A stretch of 64,000 nucleotides of DNA. It comes from Bactericera cockerelli (lineage: Eukaryota > Arthropoda > Insecta > Hemiptera > Triozidae). The notes below the pieces were generated by a model, which was not told the DNA's origin, did not search any database, and saw nothing but the letters and a program-made list of their open reading frames with translations. How positions within the stretch are numbered: the first letter of the stretch is position 1; the number at the start of each line of letters is the position of its first letter. Location: contig CM044959.1 of NCBI GenBank assembly GCA_024516035.1, forward strand, positions 20,888,241-20,952,240, given 5' to 3'. Below are positions 10,590 to 23,984 of this stretch, in pieces. The translations under genes and the position numbers were made by a program.

Positions 10590-13500
10590 TTCACAATACT
10601 TCTGAATAATACTTAAGCACATCAGAAGTTACGGTCAAGATTGAGTGATGAATTAACTATTCTCCGGTTAAATGATAGGTATTCATATTCAGGTTAAAAA
10701 TGACACAGGAAGTTTGCAATCCACGATTAATTACAACCCCTGTTCACAATACAATGAAAACAAAAGTGTTTGTTTCTGAGCTGCATGGAAAGAAGATGAA
10801 GTCTGCTACTTGGATTATCCGGGCATAATCAGGTTTGAATTTTAGTTGTGCTTATTACTTTTTCTCACTTGTAACTTGTAAGGTCTCCTCTGAACAGACT
10901 TGACAGCAAGTCATGACTTTCCAAAGGTTGACACACGATGACATCTGCTCCCAATGAACCCCCCTCCCCCCCTCATTCTACTTGTCCTGTCAACACTTTT
11001 CAACTTGTAAAACAAATTGCAAATTTTCTCCGGGGAAAGTTTGTTTATCTCGGGAAAGAAAGTTAAATTTGAATTTCACGCATGACGTCACAAACAACTC
11101 ATTAGGGATTTTTCTGATGCTCTGATGGATTCGATTTCAGAGGGGTTGGGTACATGGAGAGATCATAGTTGACATGACTTTTATCTGATATTATTTGGTG
11201 TTCTTAGGTGTTTGCTCAAAATTTGAGAAAAAGGTTGTCAAGAATCAAGGGTGGAAAAACCTCACTTTTTGATTTCACAAACTTGGAAGTTATTGTTAAA
11301 ATATAAGAAACAGACTCATGCCTGCTTCGTAAAAGCAACATTGGCCTAAAATCAGTTCCTGATTTAAAAACTACTACCCATACATAAATTAATATCACAA
11401 TAACCACTATAACCAGTGTATTAACAGACTGACGCGACGTCTTGACTATTCAGACACTCATGCTCCAACTGACAATATGTATAGTGAGAGGAATCATTGT
11501 TCTGAAAATCAAGTTTTCTGGAGTAGCCATTCCTGAGCTTCGTGAACTGTGAATATTTTCCATAGGATTTCCGTTTTCTAACTAATATTACAATATAAGG
11601 GGTGTCCTTGAAAACATAGCAAACATTTTAATCACGTAATAAAGTCTTAGCTCTCTTAGATATACTAAGGTCCTTAGTCTAGAACAACCCGCAACAAAGG
11701 TCCGCAAACTTGTTTATAGAGAAAAGTGACCTTTATTTTAGTTCTAGTATACGTGGTAAAGAGGTTCGCATTGTTTCCAGGGAAACACTGTATAAAAAAG
11801 ATTATTGGTGAATCAAGGGCCGTGTTTCTAAGTTGTGGAGCTTTCTTCGCCATCGCAACCGAATAAGTAGTATCGTCGTAATGTTTGCTATTATTACCAT
11901 TGGTTTTTTCAAGCTGATAAACGAGTGATATCCTTTAGTTTGTGAGGAGGGAGTTAGCATGCCCATCACGTTCACACAATTTTTTCTGGGTTTCTTGTCA
12001 TCTTATCTTTCTTTTATCAAAGTAAGACATTTTTTATCTCATTTTTTTTTGTGTCGTATTGTTTTCAAAACTATCTAAAGCTGTATCTATACCCTCCATG
12101 ATTTATCTGAAGGATAAAACCGTAATAAAAGTATGAAAAAAGAATTCCGACAGATCGAACGGATTTTTAAGCTGAGCAGTTTCAAGTTGGCTGGATAATC
12201 GAAAAAAAATTAAGTCGATCATCCGGCCGACTGATTATTAGTCAGATTTATCTGACTTATTGGATTTATCTGAAGTATAAATAATCTTGTCGTGTGTAGC
12301 CATCGTAGGAGAAGTTCTCTCGAGAAAAGTATTTCCTCTTACAAAATAATTATGAGCACGCTGAAAATTTACGTAGAACATGGATGATTCTAAACTCATT
12401 ACTTTTTCAAAAGTATACGCCTTTTGTAGATATGATCCATTAAAACTGATATAAAAATAAATAAAAATATACTCTGAAGTAATATTAAAGCAAAAGTTAT
12501 AATTATTTATAAGGACAAGAAGAGTAAAAGTGATTATCCAAGGGTATTATGAAATCCCCAACATCAAACCAACAACATTCTTAAGCCCAATTAACGAAAC
12601 CAAAAGCTTACTGTTAGGGAAGAATATCATGAGAGAGCTTAAAATAGCATGAGTAATGAAATTGACACTCCAAAATCAAAGAATTCGAATGCAAATTTTC
12701 ATCAAAAGATTTAAAAGCAAAGCGCATTTCCAGTAGTATATCCTCAGAACAAACAAGTGAACCACATTGATAATGACATCACGACTCTAACACGGAGAGT
12801 GAGGTACTAATTGGAGCAATTAGCATCCTAGCAACAAAGGAATGGAAAAGAGAGAAAGACAAAGCTCTTGCACAAACACAGGTTCTGAATCCACAGAGCA
12901 AATACCTAGGACTTTTCCTATCTTTCTTTTCATGTTGAAATGTTACACTTGCACTAGATTTGTTGTTTGAAAAACAACATCACGATGAAATCTCATGTTA
13001 ACATGAGAAGTTTTACTTATAATTTATTTCATATCAATATAGAAAAAATGTCGTTAGATGTCCTCCATGAGGTAAAATCCAGTCGATGTACTAAATATAG
13101 AGTTCTACATATAGAGCATCATAATATAAATATTATTTGGTTAAAATTTAAGGTCAATCCTAAAATCCTTCTTATTAATTATAGGTATAAATAAATAATA
13201 TTCAATTCATGACCAATGATTGTTGACTGGAAGCTGATGTAATTTATATCCAAGTAAACACTCACAGAGTACGGGTCAGCAGACTTTTACCCCCAAAAAG
13301 GCCATTTTATAAGAGACCATTATTCCAACCAAAAAATGATCTGAAAAAAAAAAAAAATACTTTTACGAAAACTTATCTACGGCCCTAGTAAAAATCTCAC
13401 AAGAATATCTTTTTGATTTCACACAGTGCAAAACAATAATATGAACCTAGGTAAAAAAAAATTGACCTAAAAAATTAAATAGTCACTGAAATACAGGGTG

Positions 13501-14050
13501 TAAGAGTTTTGAACGGAGCTATAGAGTGCCGCCCCTGATAAGGTTTTTGAAAGTTTTAAAAGCTTATTTTTCGCAGATTAATTTAAGCTTTAATTATCAA
13601 GAATTGCCGGAAAGACTAGTCGTGCAGCAAAATAAATATGTCCCCAGAACAGGCCATAGAGCACTTCCAATCCTCGGAACTATACAGATTTGAAGAATTC
13701 CATCTCGATATTCTCGATCAAAACAAGGGGGTGGGGGCACCTTTTCAGAAACATACTGTATAGTATTAGTGATAAATTTATAAGGGAAATAAATACAAGC
13801 CCATGTCTCGTATGTACCTATAGTATGGTTAGGAAAAATTCATCTTGGGCCATGCCTCACGTGTATCTGTATTCTGCATACCAAATAGGGTCATGAAGAA
13901 AATAATATAATATGTTATATGACAACATTAGGGTCATTTACCAAGATCCTTTGGGATATATATAGAACTACCGGTAAATGTATAAAATATTGGGTTTCTT
14001 GGCATTGGGAGGTAAGGCCATTCCATACAGCCAAAACATTGGGTTTTGAG
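10590..14050. other. Non-genic AT-rich DNA
   Basis: Homopolymers (C run near 10960, A run near 13345) and AT-rich sequence. Short open frames at 11216-11407, 12967-13194 and 13690-13896 have no codon bias or splice context. No repeat copy recognised. Confidence 0.45.
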
Positions 14051-14052
14051 AT

Positions 14053-14104
14053 ACCGGTAATTGTATCTATACGGTAATTGTATTGTATCTATACAATTAC
14101 CGGT
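14053..14104. repeat. 14-bp perfect inverted repeat
   Basis: Arms ACCGGTAATTGTAT and ATACAATTACCGGT flank 24 nt that contains another partial copy of CGGTAATTGTAT, so the unit is part direct and part inverted repeat. Confidence 0.65.
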
Positions 14105-15100
14105 GATTTTATGCACATGAAGAAATTTAACTTCTACCCTAACAAACAAACCTATAACTCTATACGAATATTAACATTAATTAAAAGTGTGTCATTCCAA
14201 TTTTGTATTGAAAAAGCAATTAAGAGGTAGGTCATGCTTATTTAAACACAAGAATAAATACATGGAATCTTATAAAAAAAATGTTATAATTTTACCATAT
14301 AGTACATGCAAAAATTGTGAAATTTAACAATATCAAAGGGAAGCGAGCTAATTTATATAAAAAATCTAATACGTAACATGCAAACATACAATCTACAACT
14401 AATATATATTATTATACAAATATTCTACAAAAGATAAACAATGAGTTGAAAAGTTCATTAGGCATGAATATAAATATATCATAATACTTATTATGTAGTT
14501 ACCTGAATCACGTGGTGCTATTTCGTGTTTTCAAAAACTTCAACCGCCAAAAACATTTAAACAAACACAAAAATCTGCACATGAAAGATAATAATTTTAC
14601 AATACAAAAATTAAGAATACTACAGATATCTAAAAATATATTTAAAACACCAACGCACATTAAAATAGTACCACTAAAAATAATTTAGATTTAAAAATTA
14701 ATTTGAAAATAAAATCGTGAATAAAATTTATGCTTCGAATTAATTGACGGCAATTTTTTTTCAATAAGAAAATTATTTGTTTTTAAAATTATCGATTTTT
14801 TGGTCCAAGGTCGTTGTAGTTGAAAGTTCAGAAAGCTTGTGATGCTATGTAGATACTTTTGTTCTGTATCTATGTTGCCAGGTTTATTCCCTTCATGCAA
14901 CCTTGCATTATTCTCTCCGCACACTTTACATCACTTCTTCATACTTTTCCGTTCTGATGCTTTGAATGGAAAGCGCTTCGACGCACTTGGCAACCTAGCT
15001 TTCTTTATTATTTAAGTCACTGTTCTTTAGTTGTGATTTCTAAATCACTATACTCAAGAAAGAGTACTCTGTTGGGACTATGATTGTAATAATCCCCATA
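14105..15100. other. Non-genic AT-rich DNA
   Basis: Very AT-rich, with no recognisable gene or repeat. The short minus frame at 14691-14924 is not supported. Confidence 0.45.
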
Positions 15101-15103
15101 GAT

Positions 15104-15195
15104 CAGGGGTGCCCAACCTTTACAGAAAAAGATCTACTACGTATAAAGTCTCAGATAATCAATGCGATGTTGATCTATGGCATAGATCAACATCG
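15104..15195 (+). mobile_element. hAT-type transposon end with internal palindrome
   Basis: CAGGGGTGCCCAACCTTTAC is the classic form of a hAT-superfamily terminal inverted repeat. A perfect palindrome (arms CGATGTTGATCTATG and its complement, 15165-15195) lies 60 bp inside, as subterminal hairpins often do. I did not find the matching right end, so this is probably a fragment or a very short derivative. Confidence 0.5.
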
Positions 15196-15384
15196 TATCG
15201 TAACGATCATTTTCATTTTGATAATTTAAAATAAATTCGCATTTCATAAATTAAAAAAAAAAAATAATATTCCGTAAATTATCTTTAACTCTTAATAAGT
15301 TGATTATAATTTTAGTTGAAATTTTTTGTTGTTGTAAATAATAAGCTCAATGTTTCATGAACTGCATAGTAAATAAAACATACA

Positions 15385-15460
15385 CTTCACCGGTAGTGGT
15401 CTGAGCGCAGTTAGGGCTGGCCGGGGCTTCCTGAGTTCGAGTTCGAATCTAAAAATATAC
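15385..15460 (+). repeat. Possible degraded tRNA-like SINE head
   Basis: GGTAGTGGTCTGAGCG is A-box-like and GAGTTCGAATCT is B-box-like, at roughly tRNA spacing. No second copy was found. Weak call. Confidence 0.3.
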
Positions 15461-17500
15461 AATATTTTTGTTATTAAGACATAATTCTCATTTCAGAATT
15501 TGATATTATCTGCTGAAGCACATGATAAATTTAAGAAAGCTCCATCCACAAGAAAGTTCTCCATTAGACCAGTCGCAACATTATGAACTATACTTGTACT
15601 TACTGGGCTATTTAAGTAACAATCCACTAACCAAGAGCTTCTGACTGAAGACTCTGAAGAGGTCTTGAGAGACATGGGTGGAATTAGAACTGCTCGATGT
15701 AAAATCGAAAAAGTTTATAACAATTTTTATTTCCCAAATTCAGAACTCTCCACACGCAATGAAGTTTGAAACTAAGGACATACGTTATTATCATGTTCAT
15801 ATTGTTCATATTTCAGTAGAATTTGACAAACTTATATTTGTTTTCTTCATTTTGTGAAATGAATGGATTGTGGATAGGTACATACTTACTTCTATCAGTG
15901 TTATCTAGACAGTCATTTCGATTTTTAAAGTTTTCAAATTATCTAGGTATAATGGAAAAACAATTTCACAGAAAAATATGTAGTTATTGATATTGAAAGT
16001 TGTTTGACTTTTCATTTATCTTCTCTGAGGAAATGTCAAATAAAGAATAGTTCATTTTACAAATAAGAAATGACTGGCTGACAATTATATCTGTAATTCT
16101 GTATGGTCATGATGCACTATTGTTGCTTTTTTTTATCCTTTCAATGAAAGATTCTCATAATATTCATATACCTAATTACCTATTATTGTCTTATGACAAC
16201 TGCACGTAACACACAAAATACCTACAGACAAAGTTTTGTTTCTTTGTTTGAGCGTCTTGCAGAAAAGTTACTCTGAGATTTTTTGTACAGTAGAAAGAAA
16301 TTTCCTTTTTAATCTCCAAAAGATTTTGGACTTATTACAATACAAGTGAACCCTGTACAGACGCCCCTGAAATGAACCCAACCTAAAATGCACTCAGGAA
16401 CTTATTCTAAATTGTTGTTCATAGATTTATATTCACCCTGAATAATTTATTATACCTACATAATTATAATATTGTAAAGTCCATTTTTTTACCTAGCTAT
16501 AAAAAAAGACGAAAGACATTAATGCTCTATCTAAAGAATACACCTATTTGCTGAAATTTTTGAGAATTTGAAAATATTAATTGAAAAAAAAGACTATCTG
16601 TAGGTACTCAAGATAATTGAAATCTTAATTGAGTTTTGCATAAAATGAATTTTCCGATAAAGAGAGAGAGAGATAAAAAAAGAAATGGTCAAAGAATAAG
16701 AAAAAAGTCTTACTAAATTCAATTAATTCTTCCATTAGACTTTTTCTTTCATTTTAAAAGATCCCATTTTAAATATACCTACCTTTAAATCCTTACATTA
16801 AAATTAAAAACATTGGAAATTACTAACATTCAGAAGATGTAAATTGTTAACAAAGTCTTGTTATTAGTTATTTTTTTAATATTATTGTACTCAGTAATGA
16901 TGTTTGTATTTATACCTATACATCCAGTCTTGCGCTGACAACCGACGCGACGCATGGTACAAATAGGTGCAGTACTGCATGATATACAACTAAGTTTATA
17001 CTTACATAATGTACTATCAATACCGAAGTATGTGGATTTTATGGAAAATGTGAATCTAAATTACTGGTGCAAATATGTAATCTACATAATTAGAATATTT
17101 ATTTTATTATCTATAGAACAAGTCAACCAACTCATCTCCTTGGGGCACACAGCCCACAAGTGCCGCCAAATTTCCCCTTTTAATAGCTAGACTTATTTTT
17201 TGTGATAGATAGAAACTTGCTCTACCATCAGGTGATGGTAGAGCTTAATAATACCATAATATTATAATCTACATATATCTACTATTTTTTTTATGGCAGC
17301 ACACCCTTCGTTACTCACTAAATAGCTATGTGAGCAATTGTGAAAGGCGGGAGACAGACATGTTGTATTTCCATATCATATCACACCAGAAACACGCATT
17401 CAGTCGAACAAACAAACACTATAATGAGAAGCGGAATTTCTGAAATAAATTATTAATTCCTCCTTCGTTCTCTCGCTCTGCCTGCTGAGGAGCTTGGCAA
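15461..17500. other. Non-genic AT-rich DNA
   Basis: No exon or repeat copy recognised. Short GA runs near 16660. Confidence 0.45.
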
Positions 17501-17501
17501 T

Positions 17502-17556
17502 GGGAGAGAGAGGGAGAGAGAGAGAGAGAGAGAGAGGAGAGAAAGAGAGAGAGATA
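17502..17556. repeat. GA microsatellite
   Basis: Interrupted (GA)n. It keeps a spurious minus-strand frame (17453-17971) open as Leu-Ser repeats; that frame is not a gene. Confidence 0.9.
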
Positions 17557-17837
17557 AAAAAAATTGCCCGCCCTTCCTAAAAATAAAATAAAAATATATT
17601 ATGTCCAATAATTGTCCATAGCTATAAGTGCAAGTTCTTCGGAGTGTTCTAATGATGGATCTCAACAGCTTGATACCTATGGTAAACTCACTCTTGTGAA
17701 TGAAACGAAAATAAGAGCTGTCGTAGGTAATTCCAATGTAAACTTGGGTATATTTGAAAAAGACCAATACATAAAAAATGTCTTTAATGAAATAATAATA
17801 TCTCCGAAAATTAACAGAGGCAATATAAACAATCAGT

Positions 17838-17925
17838 AAGTCTGGTGGTAGGTGTTTGCTTCTCATGACAAAAGTAGAGGGTTCAAATCTCAAGCAGTAA
17901 GTTTGATGATAAAGACAATAAACCA
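17838..17925 (+). repeat. Possible tRNA-derived SINE head
   Basis: GTCTGGTGGTAGGTG resembles a tRNA A-box region and GGGTTCAAATCTC a B-box about 40 nt later. T-rich sequence follows. Single copy in the window. Confidence 0.4.
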
Positions 17926-18721
17926 TTTTTCTTCCTTTTTTATCTTTTTCTGTCTTCTCTCCCCCTCTCAAGTATAGTTCTTTCTTTTTTTAGGAAGTCA
18001 ATAGATGTATCATCAAGAATCTTCACCTGAGCACTCAGCATGACTCAAACATACATAGATTTCCGAATTTCACATTTTGAATTCAACAGAGCTTTGATTG
18101 ATTTTGTTAATAAAATATTCGTTAGTAAATGAAGCAATGGTAACGTTCTGAAATATTATCATAATTTATTGATGATATCATTCATGTACAATTGTACATA
18201 CATTGTGTATTTATTATTTCAAATATTAAAATATTTAATGAACAAATGAATAGTAAATGAATATTAAACATACTTCGTTCCTATAACCAATGATGAACTT
18301 TCATGCCTATAAATGAACTATTGTTATGGCCCATATTATTTGAATTTTGAATAATTCGTCTTTATTATTGTTTTAAGTCACTCGCAGACTGTCGAATATA
18401 CGCCATGCATAACGGGTCAACAGAACTATTGAATATTATGCTGCCTGATTTCGTCAAGAACTTTGACTCCAGTGACTTTGTTTAGTAATACACGGAAGTA
18501 CTTGAAATCTTCAAGTATAATGTATGAACTTGATTGGGTAGGTACTTGAAAATTATTGTCATTTCCCCACCATCGCACAAAGGGTTGAATAGCTTTATTT
18601 GGAGGACCAAGTAGAACAATGCGATAAAGATAAACAAACAAACAGACATCCTCTTTTCCACCATCCTATCCTCTACCTTTATATTCCTTTTCCTTTCTTG
18701 TAAATTTTCACTCCTTATTAG

Positions 18722-19015
18722 ATATTATCTTGGCTCAGTGGTAAAATACTCGCTTGGCAAGCGGAAGGTCCGCGGTTCGAATCACAGAGCTGAAGATAAA
18801 ATCAAAATTTGGTTACAGTTATTTGTAAGGGAAAGCACCTTACGGTGCTTTCCCTTACAAATTGGGTGTTACTCCCCATCGTGTTGACCCAACACCTGAA
18901 TGGGGATATGGGGAGTATTGTGACACTTTTCACCAATCAGGGGGGAGGCATATAACGGAATGAGAAAACTACAACCCAGACCATGGCACGAAGAAAAGGT
19001 TGTGGAAAAAAAGCA
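18722..19015 (+). repeat. tRNA-headed SINE, family 3 (Gly-like), copy 1
   Basis: The head GGCTCAGTGGTAAAATACTC...GGTTCGAATC is followed by the body TTTGGTTACAGTTATTTGTAAGGG. This body is shared with the copies at 35279 and 49680. This copy is older and contains a 19-bp-arm perfect hairpin (18821-18862, loop TTAC), formed by an inverted duplication of the body segment TTTGTAAGGGAAAGCACC. Later body blocks (GTTGACCCAACACCTGA, GGGGAGGCATA) match the other copies. Confidence 0.85.
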
Positions 19016-21618
19016 CTCTTTCCTATAGCTTTTCCACCCAACTGAATGTTCGTCTGTTTATTTGAATAGCTTCTTTTTTTTTTATCAAGAACGTTGTGAC
19101 TTGTGGACGTGAGGAGATGACACTCGTCCGCTTATTACAAGGAAATGTGAACACTTTCGCTGTCTCCTCCCCGTCAGGAAATGGAGCAGCTGTCTGTTTC
19201 GTGTTGACAATTTTCTCGCATAAAACTAATGGGAGGGTGCTTTCTATGAAAAAGAAGCTCTCCTGATATGATCATTTTTCTTATTTAGATTTACATACAT
19301 GTATACTTTTTGTACATTATAAATTAATTTGTTTACAGGAAATGTCATTATTCTTGTTTTCAGACTGTAAAAAGTGTCTATGATATAAAATGTAAAAAAT
19401 GCCTTGCTGTTTTGAACTCACTTTTTATTTTTATAAGCTAACAGTATTAAATCTGTAGTACTTTGGCAAGATAATTGTTGTGTTTAAATTCTCAAACTGA
19501 TGTAACAATGTTCCGACGATTTTACAAATAAAAAGGTACCTTTTATTTGTAAATAAAAAGGTACTAAATACATTTATTACATTAAACTTCCGCAGCCTAT
19601 AAAGGCACTATTTTCCTACTTACCCCAAAAAAAAATATACTTGAAACCATTAACATACATTCAAACCAGCATAAAACTCTTCTCCGAGCAAAGTTATAAT
19701 AATAGTGTCTAACCAATGATGTATTGATTTGCTGGCAAACTTATCAAATATTCTGTGAGAACAAGGTCGGCCCAAGTGGATTTGTCTATTGGGAAAGTGT
19801 GTCAGGATATTTGTGTTCCTAATCGTTGGCAGTTCGCATGTTTTTCCGCCCACTCGGCGCCTAGCTGTCTACAGCAGAGGAGTAAGTTTTCCTTTAATAG
19901 CTAGGTAGAGTAGGTAGTGATGTGGCTACCTGTACTCAGAAGCAGATTCAATGTATGATGCAGAAACTGATAAAATAAATAAATGGTACACCTGTCTGAA
20001 AATAGTAAATTTTCTTAAATCCCTATAAACAATAAATAATAATTGGTAGGATTTATTTATTTAAAATAAATAAAATAAGTTGGTAAAACCTACTTATAAA
20101 AGATATTGTGTATTATATGATAAATATCGTAACAATACAAACATAGTTCGAGACATAATACCTGTAATTTATGTCTAAAGACGACAAATTGTCCGAGATC
20201 GGTTGAATTTTTTCTATTTTTTGTTCAAATTTTCTTCCATTATGGTAAGATACCAGTATCAGTAATAAGCCCAAAAGTTAAAATTTACCTTGAACCTAAA
20301 TAAGCCCAAATATTGGTGAAATTATTCCACGTTTTCTTCTTATAGAAAGTAGAACAGAGAAAAAGTGCAGCAATAAAAGAGATACTAAAATAAAATAAAC
20401 TAAAAATGATAATATTGCGTTGGAAAAAGAACTCGGTGGGGAAGCTATTATTATATTTATCAAAATTTATTATTCATCCTAGTCTGCTATTATAATAATA
20501 AATTTCGTAAAAACATACTGAACTTTTTCCGTGGGATTTAACAACAGTGCCGTAGAGCAGGCAAGGTGGGGGAGCCTGCCAGTGCTGGGGGTGTCAGTAG
20601 CTGACTGTGAATTCTAATTTGAAATTTTCAAACGGTCGCCATTTTGTTTTTGTACACGTGAATAATATTATTTGTATTTTTTTTTTTTAGATTTTTAAGA
20701 AAAATTTTCAACGAATCTTAGATTTTAATAATTCGACCATTCATAAAGTACTTGTGACATTTTTTTGAAAATAACACCAAAATGAACGTAGTTCCATAGA
20801 TAAAAGACTAAATCAAAATAACCTCGGGAAGAAAGGTTTTTTTATCATGTCTTAAGAGTCTTGAGGTTACAATAGAGCTGAAGTGGTTCAAAAGTAATTA
20901 TATTCTATAGGTAAGTCCAGATTAAACAAAATCTCACAACCTATCGACACTGACTACAGTGGCAGAAGAGTGTCAAGGCAAAGGGAAAGAAATTCAGATG
21001 AACATTTTCCTGCAATTTTTAAGTTCCTTTAATATTGCATGGATTATCTTCTCAAGATTTATTGTTTCGGAATTTTTGGGAGGAATAGAACCGTGTTTTT
21101 ATGAGAGAATGAAACCTCGTGTAAAAGAAACCATTAAAACATTTTTTGCTACATTATAATAATAATAATATGTAAATAGGTTCTTATATCCTTACATTTT
21201 ATTCTTATATCTTTGCTTTTTATTTTCCTTATTTTATAGAAAGAAAAGTTTAACCTTTGTATCTAGTTTATTCCTCTCAAAAAATTGAGAGGAATGAACT
21301 ATGTAGATACTTTTAAGCAGGATAAAAAAACCATAATACCTACCTGCATAATACGTAATGTTCATTAATATTTTACTAGAAAAACATTTATTTTAAGAGT
21401 ATTTTAAGAAACATTTATTCTACTTAAGAGAGAACATACCTTCGTCTATAATTACGCCTATATCACTAATAGCTACCATAACACCATGTCCGCTAGAAAA
21501 CAATGCAACTTTACCTGGAACAAACAAAAAGGAAGAAGCAGGTTAGTTCATAATTCAGTCAACAGTTGAACATACATATTTTCATGTTTGTGGTATTTGA
21601 TTGGTTGAAGATAATAAA
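19016..21618. other. Non-genic AT-rich DNA
   Basis: Includes a KpnI-centred palindrome at 19521-19553 (arms TTTACAAATAAAA). Open frames at 19650-19853 (minus) and 20959-21159 (plus) look somewhat protein-like but have no recognised domain or good splice pair. (ATA)n occurs near 21160. Confidence 0.4.
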
Positions 21619-22133
21619 ATCCCCCAAAAAACACTACGTGTAAAAATAGTCGTCAAGTGTTGGAATGATTAAAAAGAACTGATATCAAAAACGTCAATTT
21701 TCTATGTTTTGAAGGAATTATTTTTCACGTAATAAGTTTCTTGATAATTCAACCAAAATAATAGCCTCACAATAACAATACACCTTTGAGGAAACTTCGA
21801 TTTGGTAATTTGAGAATTTAACCAAAAAATAGCTACACAACAAAACAATGATCTTGTAAGAACAATGTTGCATAATTACAGAACCATTGTTCTTACAAGA
21901 GCATTGTTTTGTTGTGTGGCTATTTTTTGGTTAAATTCTCAAATTACCAAATCGAAGTTTCCTCAAAGGTGTATTGTTGTTGTGAGGCTATTATTTTGGT
22001 TGAATTATCAAGAAACTTATTACGTGAAAAATAATTCCTTCAAAACATAGAAAATTGACGTTTTTGATATCAGTTCTTTTTAATCATTCCAACACTTGAC
22101 GACTATTTTTACACGTAGTGTTTTTTGGGGGAT
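21619..22133. repeat. Near-perfect long inverted repeat (249-bp arms)
   Basis: Left arm 21619-21867 (starting ATCCCCCAAAAAACACTACG) and right arm 21885-22133 are reverse complements with very few mismatches, separated by 17 nt. An RNA copy would fold into a hairpin of about 250 bp. It could be a foldback/MITE-type transposon or a source of endogenous hairpin siRNA. No clear target duplication and no coding region were seen. Confidence 0.9.
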
Positions 22134-22290
22134 ATCACTACTTTTTGATTTAGATGAAATCCTCTGATAGATGAAATAAAAAGTAATGAACAGATATAAG
22201 AAAAAAGACTTTTATTTTAAGGTTGTTGTGATACGCAGTAATATTATAAGACTATCATATACAATGTTGGGTAATTCATATTGAACTAGT

Positions 22291-22656
22291 GCCGTTCTTG
22301 AGATACAGGGTCGGACGTCTTGCCTAATATCCATATATTTTGACCTATAACTCGTTAACCGTAAATTCCAGAAAAATGAAGTCTGTTGATAATAACTCCT
22401 TGTGGTAAAACCTTTCGAACAAGTTAAAACTTGATTTGTTTTTTCGATAGTTTTTTTTTTTGTTCGTCCGGCTGCCTGATGAAACCGACCAGAAACTAAC
22501 ATCAAGAGTGTATATCGAGTTATAAATTGTTCGACAGGTCTTTCCATAAGGAGTTCTTATCGACAATTTTCATTTTTCTATAATTTACGGTTAAAAAGTT
22601 ATACGTCAAAATATATGGATACGCAGGACGTCCGACCCTGTACCTCAAGAACGGCA
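22291..22656. mobile_element. Foldback element with diverged 140-bp arms
   Basis: Left end GCCGTTCTTGAGATACAGGG and right end (as reverse complement) GCCGTTCTTGAGGTACAGGG open two arms of about 145 bp that match imperfectly. Both include a GTCGGACGTC-type motif and ATCCATATATTTTGAC. The spacer is T/A-rich. The short minus-strand frames here are products of the repeat. Confidence 0.7.
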
Positions 22657-22978
22657 AGTCGTAACTCACTGAAATTTGTTGTAATGAAATTCTCTCAATG
22701 ACACCTTTAGACAATATTCCACAAGACACACCATTCTATTTAAGATTTTGAAGTTGGTCCATTTCCAGCCTGACTGGTGACTGGGGCTGTGTAGATATAC
22801 GGGTTTTAGCGTTTTTTGATTTATTGAGTCGTTTTCGAGAAACCCAGGCTTGGGCGAGACTTTATGGATGCCCTGTAATTGTAGGTAGTTATTTGTAAAT
22901 TTTGAATGAAATCTACGTAATTTACGATTCAAAATACAAAAGTATTGATCCAAATAAATGCTTTATTTAGACTGTCAG

Positions 22979-23235
22979 TGGCCAGCCTCCGTGGCGTAAT
23001 GGTTGTAACTACTGCCCGTAGTCTAGACATTTCGAGTTCCATTACCGGTTGTTGCAGACTTTTCTAATATTTTTTTCCCCTCTAAACACGTGAGTCTGGA
23101 ATCACAGCTCTCCAGGCTGGGTGAGGTAAATGTAGGTAGCTGGAACGATTCCCAGCGAATGGAGGGTAAAACCCTCCCCTGACTAGTACAAATCAGGACG
23201 TTAAAACCGAAATACAATCAACTGGTCACAATCGT
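22979..23235 (+). repeat. tRNA-headed SINE, family 4, copy 1
   Basis: The head has A-box-like GGCGTAATGGTTGTAACTAC and B-box-like GAGTTCCATTACC. The body (CTGGGTGAGGTAAATGTAGG, CCCAGCGAATGGAGGGTAAA, CAGGACGTTAAAACCGAA) matches 63738-64000, and its core also matches the 5S-headed SINEs. Its 3' end is not a pure poly(A) tail. Confidence 0.85.
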
Positions 23236-23984
23236 TTTAAAATGAGGTTGGTGTGATAAATGGTGCTTCTTTTGTGGGACTTAAACCAGTTTATAATAAT
23301 GAAGAAAAAAACATACCTATTTAATCTTAAAATCCAATAATTCATTAATAATCAGGTAGTGTTTTAACCTTGTATTGAAAAATTAGTAATGAACTCGTTA
23401 AAAAACGGACAATTCTGTTTCGTGGTTATGTTTACAATACAATTTTAATTATATTATGTACCAACGTACATGACCAATTCGATCTTGGTAAAATAAAGAG
23501 AGAAATGAAAGTGCCGAGTATTATTATGTGTTCAGAAATGTTGACCCATATATTTGCCTAACTTCGAGTTGCTAAACATAAGTATAAGTATAAGTAGTGC
23601 TTTATTTAGACTGTCAGCGCAAGACAGGTAGTCCCATTATGCCAACATGGTGTCATTTCAGCATAAACGGTAGATATAAACAGAAGAAGTGAGAAATTGT
23701 ACTAGATATACATTTAATAATTATGAATTAATAGGCAAGCATATATCCATGGAATATATCCTGAAAATTTCAGCTCGATTGGACAAAAATGCAACTTATA
23801 TCACGTTTCATACATAGGTAGAAGGATAATTAGATTGTGACAAATAAATTAATGTTGATCGAGTTAAACCATACTCACTTCGTTCGAAATTAAACGGTCA
23901 TAGGAGGTTGACTCAAACTAGCAACTACTGTTTTTTTTTTTTTTATTCTCACGAGAATACCGGACATCCAAAGTAAAGAGTAAA

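Noticed and set aside
17453..17971. 172-codon minus frame
   Set aside because: Spans a GA microsatellite and a tRNA-like repeat; no coding signature.
20959..21159. Plus frame with protein-like composition, ending ETIKTFFATL
   Set aside because: No ATG in good context at its start, only a weak acceptor-like site, no downstream structure and no recognised domain.
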